NCBI GenBank assembly: GCA_947630285.1
Contig: CANRHD010000004.1
Span: 1 to 64,000, forward strand
DNA: 64,000 nucleotides
DNA from: an uncultured Clostridia bacterium
GTDB lineage: Bacteria > Bacillota > Clostridia > Oscillospirales > Acutalibacteraceae
Reading direction: 5' to 3'
Shown: positions 34,053 through 42,306 of the stretch, piece by piece
Numbering within the stretch: the first letter of the stretch is position 1
Layout of the letters: every line of letters begins with the position of its first letter
Notes under the pieces: model-generated
What the model saw: only the letters and a program-made list of their open reading frames with translations
What the model was told of the DNA's origin: nothing
Databases searched by the model: none
Program-made: the position numbers and the translations under genes

Positions 34053-35084
34053 ATGAAACTTGCAATGTTTGACGCAAAGTCCTATGACATAGAGAGCTTT
34101 GAAAAGCACTCGGACGGAGATTTTCAAATTAAATTTTTTGAGACAAAACTAAACGAGGATACCGTAAAGCTTGCAAAGGGCTTTGACGGAGTTTGTATTT
34201 TCGTAAACGATACGGCGAACGCCGAGGTAATTGACGCTCTTTACGAGACGGGCGTTAAGTTTATAGCGCTTCGCTGTTCCGGATACAACAATGTAGATGT
34301 AGAGCACGCATACAAAAAAATTCATGTTTTTCATGTGCCTGCCTATTCGCCGTATGCGGTTGCGGAACACACAATGGCAATGCTTCTCACAAGCGTCAGA
34401 AGAATACACAAGGCATACAACAGGACTAAGGATTTTAACTTCTCTTTAAACGGCTTAAAGGGCTTTGACCTGCACTCAAAAACTATGGGCGTGGTGGGCA
34501 CAGGCAAAATAGGAAAGGTTTTTATTGATATATGCAACGGCTTTGGAATGAAAGTAATCGCTTACGACAAATACCCTGCGGCGGACAGCTCGATAAATTA
34601 TGTTGAACAGCTTGACAGTCTTTTAAGGCAAAGCGATATAATATCCTTTCATTGTCCGCTCAACGAGGACAGCTATCATTTAATCAACAAAGAAAGCATA
34701 GAAAAGCTGAAAAAAGGCGTAATTATATTAAATACCTCAAGAGGCGCAATTATTGACTCCGAAGCCCTGCTTGAGGGAATAAAGGACAGAAAAATAGGCG
34801 CCGCCTGTCTTGATGTTTACGAGGAGGAGTCCGATATATTCTTTAACGATTATTCGGGCCACATAGTAAACGACGACACTCTTGCAAGGCTTATTACCAT
34901 GCCCAATGTTTTGGTGACATCGCATCAGGCTTACCTTACCGAAGAAGCCCTGAACAATATAGCGGAAATTACAATTAACAATATAAAGGCTTTTGAAGAC
35001 GGCAAGGGCTGTGAAAACGAATTGTGCTATAAATGCGGACGCATTGAAAACTGCAAAAATCAAAGAGACGAAAAGTGCTTTTAA
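34053..35084 (+). CDS. D-2-hydroxyacid dehydrogenase (D-lactate dehydrogenase-like)
   Basis: 343 residues. LRCSGYNNVDVEHAYKK near 76 (substrate Arg), PAYSPYAVAEHTMAMLL near 99, the NAD fold MGVVGTGKIGKVFIDIC near 148, LKKGVIILNTSRGAIIDSEALLEGI with the catalytic Arg near 232, the Asp/Glu of LDVYEEES near 258 and the catalytic His in VLVTSHQAYLTEEAL near 293 are all present. Family: reduces pyruvate or another 2-keto acid with NADH. The Cys-rich C-terminal tail (CENELCYKCGRIENCKNQRDEKC) is an unusual extension that may bind a metal. GAGGTG precedes ATG 34053. Confidence 0.85.
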   Translation: MKLAMFDAKSYDIESFEKHSDGDFQIKFFETKLNEDTVKLAKGFDGVCIFVNDTANAEVIDALYETGVKFIALRCSGYNNVDVEHAYKKIHVFHVPAYSPYAVAEHTMAMLLTSVRRIHKAYNRTKDFNFSLNGLKGFDLHSKTMGVVGTGKIGKVFIDICNGFGMKVIAYDKYPAADSSINYVEQLDSLLRQSDIISFHCPLNEDSYHLINKESIEKLKKGVIILNTSRGAIIDSEALLEGIKDRKIGAACLDVYEEESDIFFNDYSGHIVNDDTLARLITMPNVLVTSHQAYLTEEALNNIAEITINNIKAFEDGKGCENELCYKCGRIENCKNQRDEKCF

Positions 35085-35099
35085 AGATAAAGCAAAAAC

Positions 35100-35124
35100 C
35101 GGCAAGGATCGTAAACCCTTGCCG
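35100..35124. terminator. Shared terminator between D-LDH-like gene and tRNA-Leu
   Basis: CGGCAAGG / CCTTGCCG stem (35100-35107, 35117-35124), flanked by A-run on the left and T-run on the right, so it can stop both convergent transcripts. Confidence 0.75.
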
Positions 35125-35129
35125 ATTTT

Positions 35130-35216
35130 TGGTGCTGGTGACCGGACTTGAACCGGTACGGTATTGCTACCGAGGGATTTTAAGTCCCTTGCGTCTGCCG
35201 ATTTCGCCACACCAGC
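35130..35216 (-). tRNA. tRNA-Leu (anticodon UAA)
   Basis: On the minus strand an 87-base class II tRNA. Acceptor GCTGGTG pairs with CACCAGC, discriminator A and an encoded CCA follow, the D arm has GGCAGACGC, anticodon stem GGGAC/(ATC)CC encloses loop CTTAAAA (anticodon TAA), the long variable arm reads CGGTAGCAATACCG, and the T arm is ACCGG-TTCAAGT-CCGGT. All stems pair. It is a complete, functional-looking gene. Confidence 0.95.
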
Positions 35217-35407
35217 ATATCCGAAGTGCTTTAATATTATATAGAAATTTTAAAATAAAGTCAATAGCAAAATGTATTTTATTTGCGGTTCGAGCGTCAT
35301 GCCTAATACGGCGGCAAATTTTAAATTTAACAGGCAAAAAACAATAGTAATTGCTTTTGAAAATTATTTATGCTATACTGATTTTATAAAATTAAGGGGG
35401 TTTTTGT

Positions 35408-36850
35408 GTGTCAGAAAACAAGCAAAGCAACGAAGCTGTAAAAAACGAACCTCGCAATAAGATAGGCATAAAAGAGGGCATGGGCTATATGCTCGGCGAT
35501 GCGGGCAATCTTTTTATACTTACCTATGTTTCCTCTTTTTTAAAGGTATTTTATACCGATGTTTTGAAAATTGCGGCCGATAAGGTTGCAAATCTTTTTC
35601 TCATCACAAGACTTTGGGACGCAATAAACGACCCTATGTGGGGCGCAATAGTTGCAAAAAAGAGGCCTAACAAGGACGGAAAATACCGTTCCTATTTAAA
35701 ATGGCTTGCCTTTCCCCTTGCGCTTTCCCAGTTAATTTGCTTCATAAATATCAAACAGTTTACCGACAGTCAATGGCTCATAATCGCCTTTGCATATGTT
35801 ACATATATCTCGTTCGGTATGCTCTATACGGGAATGAATGTGCCCTTCGGTTCGCTGGCGTCGGTAATTACAGACGATCCCGACGGCAGAACCCTGCTCT
35901 CCACCTTCAGGTCTATAGGCGGCGGAATAGGCGGAGCCGCTCCCCTTTTGATAGCGCCTTTTATAATCTATACAAAGGTGCAAAATCCCGACGGCACTAC
36001 GCATAACGAAGCAAACTCTAAAGGTATGCTTCTCTTTGCCGTTTTAATGGCGGTGTGCGCCGTGGTATTTTACTTGGCCTGTTTTAAATCCACCAAAGAG
36101 CGTGTGCCCTCGCAGACGGAGCCTCATATAAAAATTAAGGACGCATATATCGGAATGTTGAAGAGCAGGCCGTTTGTTTCGCTTGCTCTCACGGGCATAC
36201 TTATCAGCGGACAGCTCCAGTTTGCCTCCTTAAATCAGTATCTTTATAAAAATTATTTTTGCAACACAAACCTTTCCGTTATGGGAACTGTGGCGCAGTA
36301 TCTTCCCATGGCTCTGATGATTCCCTTTGTGCCGAAGCTCGTTAAAAAATTCGGCAAAAAGGAACTGAGCGCTTTCGGTGCATTTTTCTCTGCCGCAGCC
36401 GCTGTCGCCTGCTTCATAATAAAGCCGGAAAGAAATCAATCCTGGTTATTTATGCTTATTTTATTTATAATCGGATTCGGTTATTCGTTTGTTTCTATAA
36501 CAAACTGGGCGGTAGTTGCCGATGTAATAGACTATCAGGAATATAAGACCGGCATCAAGAGCGAAAGCGCAATTTACGCCGTTTACACCTTCTGTCGCAA
36601 GCTCGGCCAGACCATTGCCGATTACGGCGGACTTATGCTTTTGAGCAAAGTGGGATATGATGTTGATGTAATGGCAAACTCAGGCTATGTTGAGGGCGTA
36701 AGCGAGGGCATCTTAGGCGTATGCACGCTTATACCGGCTATTACTTATACGCTTATTTTCCTTTTGTATAAATTCGCTTATCCGCTTACCAAGGAAAAGC
36801 TTGAACCGATTTATGAACATGTGCGCTGCCAAAACAGCAACGAAAACTAA
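35408..36850 (+). CDS. GPH-family sugar:cation symporter (MFS-type)
   Basis: 480 residues with about 12 hydrophobic segments. The signatures of the glycoside-pentoside-hexuronide family are seen: GYMLGDAGNLFILTYVSSFL near 26, DAINDPMWGAIVAKKRPNKDGKYRSYLKW near 71-100 (the cytoplasmic Asp-Pro/Arg loop) and FGYSFVSITNWAVVADVIDYQEYKTGIKSE near 357. These carriers take up disaccharides or uronides with Na+ or H+. The start is GTG 35408 with AAGGGGG seven bases upstream. The sulfatase-like gene 42 bases downstream suggests uptake of a (formerly sulfated) host glycan fragment. Confidence 0.85.
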   Translation: MSENKQSNEAVKNEPRNKIGIKEGMGYMLGDAGNLFILTYVSSFLKVFYTDVLKIAADKVANLFLITRLWDAINDPMWGAIVAKKRPNKDGKYRSYLKWLAFPLALSQLICFINIKQFTDSQWLIIAFAYVTYISFGMLYTGMNVPFGSLASVITDDPDGRTLLSTFRSIGGGIGGAAPLLIAPFIIYTKVQNPDGTTHNEANSKGMLLFAVLMAVCAVVFYLACFKSTKERVPSQTEPHIKIKDAYIGMLKSRPFVSLALTGILISGQLQFASLNQYLYKNYFCNTNLSVMGTVAQYLPMALMIPFVPKLVKKFGKKELSAFGAFFSAAAAVACFIIKPERNQSWLFMLILFIIGFGYSFVSITNWAVVADVIDYQEYKTGIKSESAIYAVYTFCRKLGQTIADYGGLMLLSKVGYDVDVMANSGYVEGVSEGILGVCTLIPAITYTLIFLLYKFAYPLTKEKLEPIYEHVRCQNSNEN

Positions 36851-36892
36851 AGGCGGAAAGAATATACACAAAAACATTTGAGGTGAAATAAA

Positions 36893-38269
36893 TTGGGTGC
36901 AAAAAGGCCGAATTTAATATTTATACTTGCTGACGCATTAAGATACCGGAGCGTCGGCTATAACGGCGATACGCAGGCAAAAACTCCTAATATCGATATG
37001 CTTGCGCAGTGTTCTGCCGTAATGGAAAACTGCTTTTCAAACCACCCTCTCGAATCGCCCTATTTTGCCTCAATGCTTACAGGAAAATATACTACCTCCA
37101 CAGGTATAGTAGCAAACTCTCTGTCGCTGAACCCACAGCAGAGAACTATAGCGCATATTCTTACGGACAACGGCTATAATACCGAATTTATAGGCAGATG
37201 GAGCCTAAGCCCTAAAAAGGAGTGCTTTATACCGCAGGGTGAAAACAGGCTCGGCTTTGACTCATATTTTGCAAGCTTTGAGAAAAAGCGCAGATTTAAT
37301 CAGGCTGTTTTTACTCTTGATACAAAGGATAAAATCAAAACAGATAAATACGAGAGCGACCTGCAAACGGAGCTTGCCGTTGAAAGGATTGAAGAAAACG
37401 CCAAAAGCAACTCCCCTTTTGCACTTTTCGTGTCATACGCTCTGCCCGGTAGCTCTCAAAGCAAGAGAAATATTGCGGAAAAATATACAAGCTTGTTTAA
37501 GGATACTCAATTTTCGCTCCCGAAAAATTATGACGGCGTAAACGACCCGTATTCAGACAGGCAGTCAAAGGCTTCTAAGACCAAAAGGAAAAAATTAACC
37601 GAAACTAAAAAATTATATTATGCCATGGTTTCAAATATAGACGAAAACATAGGCAGGATTATGCAAAGCACAGTTGAAACGGGTATAGACGACAACACAA
37701 TCATTGTTTTTACTTCCAACTGCGGAGAGCTGTTCGGCGCTCACGGAAGAATAGGTAAAAATATCTTTTTTGACGAAGCGGTGAGAGTTCCCTTTATCAT
37801 AAGATATTCAAACCTGCTTGCTACAGGCAAAAACGAAAGCTGTTTGGGCACGGTCGATATTATGCCTACTCTGCTCGGCTTAATGAATATTGATATTCCC
37901 GACAGCGTTCAGGGTACGGACAAAAGCCGATATATGCTGTCGGGCAAAAGCGACAGCAAAGGCCAACTGCTTATGGGCACAGGCCCTGCCGAGGGCTTCG
38001 GGCCGTCAAAGGAATGGCGGGCGTACAGAACCAAGGAATTTACCTATGCCGTTTACAAGAGCGATAACGAGGAATTTTTGTTTGACAATCTCAACGACCC
38101 TCTGCAAACAATCAATTTGATTTACGATAAAAACTACATCGACATAGGCAAGCGCATTAAGGACGAAATGTATGCCGAGATGGCGGCAATCAACGACAGC
38201 TTTGAAAGCAACGCCTATTACAAAAAGCATTGGATAAAAAATAAAAAGGTTATTGCACAGCTAAAGTAA
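36893..38269 (+). CDS. Sulfatase-family protein lacking the catalytic cysteine/serine
   Basis: 458 residues from TTG 36893 (GAGGTG seven bases upstream). The alkaline-phosphatase superfamily fold is clear: PNLIFILADALRYRSVGYNGD, ...TPNIDMLAQ, MLTGKYTTSTGI near 63-74, and the later FTSNCGELFGAHGRIGK near 280. Functional sulfatases need a Cys or Ser (turned into formylglycine) in C/S-x-P-x-R just before the LTG block; here the segment reads PLESPYFASMLTGKY, with Glu at the Cys position and Phe for Arg. The usual Asp-Asp metal pair near residue 13 is Asp-Ala. I infer it is not an active sulfatase; it may have another activity. Confidence 0.75.
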   Translation: MGAKRPNLIFILADALRYRSVGYNGDTQAKTPNIDMLAQCSAVMENCFSNHPLESPYFASMLTGKYTTSTGIVANSLSLNPQQRTIAHILTDNGYNTEFIGRWSLSPKKECFIPQGENRLGFDSYFASFEKKRRFNQAVFTLDTKDKIKTDKYESDLQTELAVERIEENAKSNSPFALFVSYALPGSSQSKRNIAEKYTSLFKDTQFSLPKNYDGVNDPYSDRQSKASKTKRKKLTETKKLYYAMVSNIDENIGRIMQSTVETGIDDNTIIVFTSNCGELFGAHGRIGKNIFFDEAVRVPFIIRYSNLLATGKNESCLGTVDIMPTLLGLMNIDIPDSVQGTDKSRYMLSGKSDSKGQLLMGTGPAEGFGPSKEWRAYRTKEFTYAVYKSDNEEFLFDNLNDPLQTINLIYDKNYIDIGKRIKDEMYAEMAAINDSFESNAYYKKHWIKNKKVIAQLK

Positions 38270-38272
38270 AAA

Positions 38273-38298
38273 AAGGCCCCTGACAATCAAGGGGCCTT
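38273..38298. terminator. Terminator between sulfatase-like and SGNH genes
   Basis: AAGGCCCCT / AGGGGCCTT stem with 8-base loop between two convergent genes; A-run before and A/T-rich sequence after make it usable by both. Confidence 0.75.
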
Positions 38299-38316
38299 AA
38301 AATATGCAAAATCAAA

Positions 38317-39042
38317 TCACTTTATACTGTCTTTAATAAATTCATACATCAGGGGCGTTATGTCGTCCTTATAGCATACGAGCGTTGGGTGAACATCGTC
38401 AATCATATGATTTTTTTTGTCGTGGGAATTGATTTCCTCATTTGCCCAAAGGTCAAGCAAGGGAATATTCCATTTGGACTCAATCTGCAAAAGAATTTCT
38501 CTCATTTGCTCGTATTCGGGACTGTCGTATTTAAACGAAGTATAAAATCCCACCGGGCAATCCCAAGTATCCTCGCAATAGCAGATAATATATTCAATGG
38601 CGCCTGCGACCGTTGAAGTGTCAAAGCTCTCGATGGAATACAAATTCCCCACTTCGCCCAGCGGAGCATTTTTTTCGGCGTCGTTTGTTGAAAGCTGGCA
38701 AACCACAAACTGAACATTCATATTCGGGTCAAGCTTTCTGAGCCTTGATATGTAGGAATTTTCGCCCGAGGTTACAAGAGTTGTACCGTTTACCGCCTCC
38801 TTTACGGCGTTTACCTTATAAATGCTTGTAAGGTAATCGGCAAAAGAGATGTTGTACGAGCCGAAGCCGTTTGTTATCGACGAGCCTAAGAAAATTACGG
38901 TATTTCCTTTAATTTCGGACTCCTGCTCTTTCTGAAACGCCGGAAGATACTTAAAAGCGTCGCCGGTAAACAGCCCGACATATGCCACGGCGGCTATAAC
39001 GATCACCAAAACCAAAGAAATAATAATTCTGAAAACTTTCAT
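38317..39042 (-). CDS. Membrane-anchored SGNH/GDSL hydrolase
   Basis: 241 residues. An N-terminal membrane segment (VFRIIISLVLVIVIAAVAYVGLF) puts the catalytic part outside the cell. Block I is VIFLGSSITNGFGS (nucleophile Ser near 54), VNGTTLVT provides the block II Gly, QLSTND the block III Asn, and DDVHPT the catalytic Asp/His near 217. Enzymes of this fold remove acyl groups from lipids or carbohydrates. Nearby genes include a second SGNH enzyme and an acetyl-esterase-like protein, consistent with deacylation of polysaccharide. Confidence 0.8.
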   Translation of the reverse strand: MKVFRIIISLVLVIVIAAVAYVGLFTGDAFKYLPAFQKEQESEIKGNTVIFLGSSITNGFGSYNISFADYLTSIYKVNAVKEAVNGTTLVTSGENSYISRLRKLDPNMNVQFVVCQLSTNDAEKNAPLGEVGNLYSIESFDTSTVAGAIEYIICYCEDTWDCPVGFYTSFKYDSPEYEQMREILLQIESKWNIPLLDLWANEEINSHDKKNHMIDDVHPTLVCYKDDITPLMYEFIKDSIK

Positions 39043-39124
39043 AATACCCCTCTTTCATAACTTACGGATATTCTAACAAAAAACAAGCCGATTTACAATA
39101 GTTATATAAAATATATTTTTTCGC

Positions 39125-39898
39125 TTAAAATACGCTGTCCAAAAAGTCTATGGCTCTGTCCGCCCAGCCCTCGGCCTCTTTGCCTTCGGCAAGCCCTATA
39201 CCGTGGCCGCCCGTATTGTAATATATAAACTCATTTTTAACCGATTTTTCATTGAGCGCCTGCTCAAGCATAACGGAGTTTTTGTAACTAACGGATTTGT
39301 CGTCCTTATTGTGCCATGCAAAGGTGGGCGGATAGTCCTGCGTAATGTGTTTTTCCACGGAGGCGGCGTCCCTTTCCGGCTTTCCGGTAAACAGTCCCAA
39401 AAAGTTGTTCCTTGATACCTTGTGGGTTAGTTCGCCCATAGTTATTACGGGATATGCAAGCACAAGAGCTTTTGGCTTTAAAGAATAGGTTTTTCCCTCA
39501 TATTCGCACTCAAAGCGTTCGTATTGCGTGGCAAAGAACGAGCAAAGGTGGCCGCCTGCCGAGCTTCCCATAAGGGCAAAACCGTTCGGGTCCGTATTAA
39601 ATTCGTCCGACCTTGATTTAATAAACTGTATCGCCCTTGCTACATCTTCCATAGGGTAAGGATACCTGGCGTTTCCGCTGCCAACGCTGTAAAACAGTAC
39701 AAAAGCGTTGTATCCCCTCTCGTTGAGTTTTTCGGCAAAGGGTCTGCCCTCGTTTGAATCGGAGACAAATTTGTAAGCCCCTCCCGGGCAAATTAGCACC
39801 GACGGAGCGTTGTTTCCGATAACATAGCTTTCAACGGTCACAAGCCTGCGCTTCGGCCTTTCTTTAATCTCATTTTTTGAATAGAGCTGAAATTTCAT
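39125..39898 (-). CDS. Alpha/beta hydrolase, acetyl-esterase-like
   Basis: 257 residues. APSVLICPGGAYKFVSD near 29-45 is the oxyanion-hole HGG(G)-like motif with Pro-Gly-Gly; GFALMGSSAGGHLCSFFA near 105 has the nucleophile elbow G-S-S-A-G; the Asp lies in WHNKDDKSVSY near 195 and His in YNTGGHGIGLAEG near 228. This is the layout of BD-FAE/acetyl-xylan esterase-like enzymes, cytoplasmic because no signal is seen. Probable substrate: acetylated sugars. Confidence 0.85.
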   Translation of the reverse strand: MKFQLYSKNEIKERPKRRLVTVESYVIGNNAPSVLICPGGAYKFVSDSNEGRPFAEKLNERGYNAFVLFYSVGSGNARYPYPMEDVARAIQFIKSRSDEFNTDPNGFALMGSSAGGHLCSFFATQYERFECEYEGKTYSLKPKALVLAYPVITMGELTHKVSRNNFLGLFTGKPERDAASVEKHITQDYPPTFAWHNKDDKSVSYKNSVMLEQALNEKSVKNEFIYYNTGGHGIGLAEGKEAEGWADRAIDFLDSVF

Positions 39899-39973
39899 AA
39901 AATCACCGTTTTAATAATAACAAAAATTGAAATCATTGTAAATAAGTATTATAATATTAACGAGGTGAGCAAA

Positions 39974-40633
39974 ATGGGTGATGAATTTGAAAAATACTCA
40001 AAGAAAACCAAATACGATGTTCCAAAGCAAACCAAGGCGGAAAACTTTAAATATTTGAACAAGAGATACCCAGCCCAAAACTGCACGGTTATTATAGGCG
40101 ACTCTATAGTGGAGCTTTGGAATTTAGAGCTTTTTAAGAAATACGCCAAGGTGCTTGACTGCGAAGTTTTAAACCGAGGTATAAGCGGCGATACAAGCGA
40201 CAGAATGTATCAGCGGCTTGAAGAAAACGCAATTAATATAAAGCCGAAAAATATAGCCGTCTTAATCGGCACTAACGACATTGGCCTCGGCTTACCGCCC
40301 GAATTTTCGGAAAAGAATGTGGAAAACAGTATCAAGCTTATCCGTGAAAAACTGCCGGGGACAAAAATCATAATTATAAGCTTACTGCCTGTCAACAAAA
40401 ATATAGGCTTATTTAACAGCTGTGTCGGCAAAAGGAACAACGAGCTTATTGACGAGCTGAATTTAAGATACATGGAATTATGCAAAAAGTACAAGGTTGA
40501 CTATTTGGACATCAACACAAAGCTGAAGGACAAAAAAGGCAGATTTGAAAAGGATTACACCTACGACGGACTGCACCCGAATATCAAGGGCTTTGTGCTG
40601 ATGACGCCCGAATTAATAGATTTGTTAAAGTAG
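39974..40633 (+). CDS. SGNH/GDSL hydrolase, cytoplasmic
   Basis: 219 residues from ATG 39974; GAGGTG at 39962-39967 makes this a better start than the GTG at 39965. Block I VIIGDSIVELW (Ser near 41), LNRGISGDTSDRM block II, IAVLIGTNDIGLG block III, and YDGLHPNIKGFVLM with catalytic Asp/His near 202. It resembles lysophospholipase L1-like/acyl-carbohydrate esterases. No signal peptide. It is divergent from the alpha/beta hydrolase gene, sharing a short 75-base intergenic region. Confidence 0.85.
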   Translation: MGDEFEKYSKKTKYDVPKQTKAENFKYLNKRYPAQNCTVIIGDSIVELWNLELFKKYAKVLDCEVLNRGISGDTSDRMYQRLEENAINIKPKNIAVLIGTNDIGLGLPPEFSEKNVENSIKLIREKLPGTKIIIISLLPVNKNIGLFNSCVGKRNNELIDELNLRYMELCKKYKVDYLDINTKLKDKKGRFEKDYTYDGLHPNIKGFVLMTPELIDLLK

Positions 40634-40750
40634 TTGCATAAATCGGAATTTTCCTATATAATATTTAAGTTACTATGCTTTTTAGAGGGAACGGAAATGT
40701 AATTAATTAACTTAACAACTATAAATTAAGGCAAAGGAAAAGGTATTTTT

Positions 40751-41869
40751 ATGCTTCAGTATGAAGAATTGAGACTCAGGCTGTTGGGAAACGAGGACGC
40801 ATTAAACGATTTGGCGGACGCCCTCGGCCTTGAAAAGATGAAAGAAGAAATTGCCGAGCTTGACGCAAAAACCGCAGAAAACGGCTTTTGGGACGACATT
40901 AAAGGCTCGCAGATTGTTCTTAAAAAGCAAAGCTCATTGAAAAACAAGGTCGGCTCTTATGAAAAATTAAAGCAGGATTTTGACGACGCCCTTGTTATGA
41001 TTGAGCTTGCAAACGAGGAAGAGGACGAGAGTCTTTTTCCCGAATGTGAGGAAAGCGTTAAAAAAATCGAACAGAGCATTGAAACGATGACCCTCTCCAC
41101 CCTGCTGTCAGGTGAATATGACAGCAAAAATGCGATTTTAACATTCCATGCCGGCGCCGGCGGAACGGAAGCGCAGGACTGGGCGCAGATGCTTTTCAGA
41201 ATGTACTGCCGCTGGGGTGAAAGACACGGATATAAGGTTACAACGCTTGACTATCTTGACGGCGACGAAGCCGGTTTAAAATCCGCAAGCATCTTAATCG
41301 AGGGCGAAAACGCCTACGGTTATATGAAAAGCGAAACGGGAATACACAGGCTTGTGAGGGTTTCGCCGTTTGACTCCGAGGGCAGACGGCACACCTCGTT
41401 CGCTTCGCTTGAGGTTATGCCGGAAATTGACGACACCATAGAGGTTGAAATTGCGCCCGAGGACATTAAAATGGATGTTTACCGCTCTTCGGGAGCCGGC
41501 GGCCAAAAGGTCAACAAGACCTCTTCCGCAGTCAGACTTACTCATATTCCCACGGGCATAGTCGTCTCCTGTCAGGTTGAAAGAAGCCAGCACCAAAACA
41601 GGGAAGTTTGTATGACTATGCTCAAATCCAAGCTTATTGAAATCAAGGAGAGAGAACACCTTGATAAAATATCCGATATTAAGGGCGACCAAAAGGAAAT
41701 CGCCTGGGGCAGTCAGATAAGATCGTATGTATTTATGCCGTACCAGCTTGTCAAGGACCACAGGACAAATTTTGAGATGGGCAATATCACTAATGTTATG
41801 GACGGCGACCTTGACGGCTTCATAAACGCCTATCTTAAAATGGAGTCCCAGAAAAAGCTTGATGAATAA
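40751..41869 (+). CDS. prfB: Peptide chain release factor 2
   Basis: 372 residues. The stop-recognition tripeptide Ser-Pro-Phe is at 205-207 (VRVSPFDSEGRR), and the catalytic GGQ at 250-252 (SSGAGGQKVNKTSSAVR). RF2 ends translation at UGA and UAA. In most bacteria prfB carries an in-frame TGA near codon 25 with a CTT-TGA +1 shift site; here the N-terminal region is one open frame from ATG 40751 without that element, so autoregulation by frameshifting is absent. The 117 bases upstream are A/T-rich with no clear terminator. Confidence 0.95.
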   Translation: MLQYEELRLRLLGNEDALNDLADALGLEKMKEEIAELDAKTAENGFWDDIKGSQIVLKKQSSLKNKVGSYEKLKQDFDDALVMIELANEEEDESLFPECEESVKKIEQSIETMTLSTLLSGEYDSKNAILTFHAGAGGTEAQDWAQMLFRMYCRWGERHGYKVTTLDYLDGDEAGLKSASILIEGENAYGYMKSETGIHRLVRVSPFDSEGRRHTSFASLEVMPEIDDTIEVEIAPEDIKMDVYRSSGAGGQKVNKTSSAVRLTHIPTGIVVSCQVERSQHQNREVCMTMLKSKLIEIKEREHLDKISDIKGDQKEIAWGSQIRSYVFMPYQLVKDHRTNFEMGNITNVMDGDLDGFINAYLKMESQKKLDE

Positions 41870-41916
41870 TTGCCGGGTTCACTGCTCTTTTTAATTTTAT
41901 TGAAAGGAAGTATTTT

Positions 41917-42237
41917 ATGAACTGTTACATCATTGACAAAAAGGGAATTAACACAATAGAAAAGAATTTTGCCTCGACCGTAATGGGCAAAAGGGCAAGA
42001 GTGCCTGTAATTCTCTCCATTTTATTTATGGTGGTTTGGATAACGGTTACATTATCGCTGATAAGCCTTGAATGTGCCTGCGCAAAATGGGCGATGATGA
42101 ATAACATTAAAAATATTTCCTTTGTTTCAAGCGAACCCATGTCCTATTTTATCGCCTTTTTGATTGTTGTTTTAATGTGCATCATTTCATATATACATTA
42201 CAACAGAGAATTAAGGCAGTATATAGAATCACTTTAA
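41917..42237 (+). CDS. Small membrane protein of unknown function
   Basis: 106 residues with two membrane segments (about 30-49 and 76-93) and a short loop between containing Cys-Ala-Cys. AAAGGAAG lies before ATG 41917. I do not recognise the family. It follows prfB by 47 bases and is closed by a terminator, so it may be transcribed with prfB. Confidence 0.6.
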   Translation: MNCYIIDKKGINTIEKNFASTVMGKRARVPVILSILFMVVWITVTLSLISLECACAKWAMMNNIKNISFVSSEPMSYFIAFLIVVLMCIISYIHYNRELRQYIESL

Positions 42238-42258
42238 AAGCGCAAACAACAAATAAAA

Positions 42259-42290
42259 AAGACATGACAGTTTAATTTCTGCCATGTCTT
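42259..42290. terminator. Bidirectional terminator
   Basis: AAGACATGACAG / CTGCCATGTCTT stem (one mismatch), A-run on one side and T-run on the other, between two convergent genes. Confidence 0.7.
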
Positions 42291-42306
42291 TTATTTTGCC
42301 CGGTGT

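Noticed and set aside
38317-39042. Lipoprotein signal on the SGNH hydrolase
   Set aside because: No lipobox Cys follows the membrane segment; it is better read as a membrane anchor.
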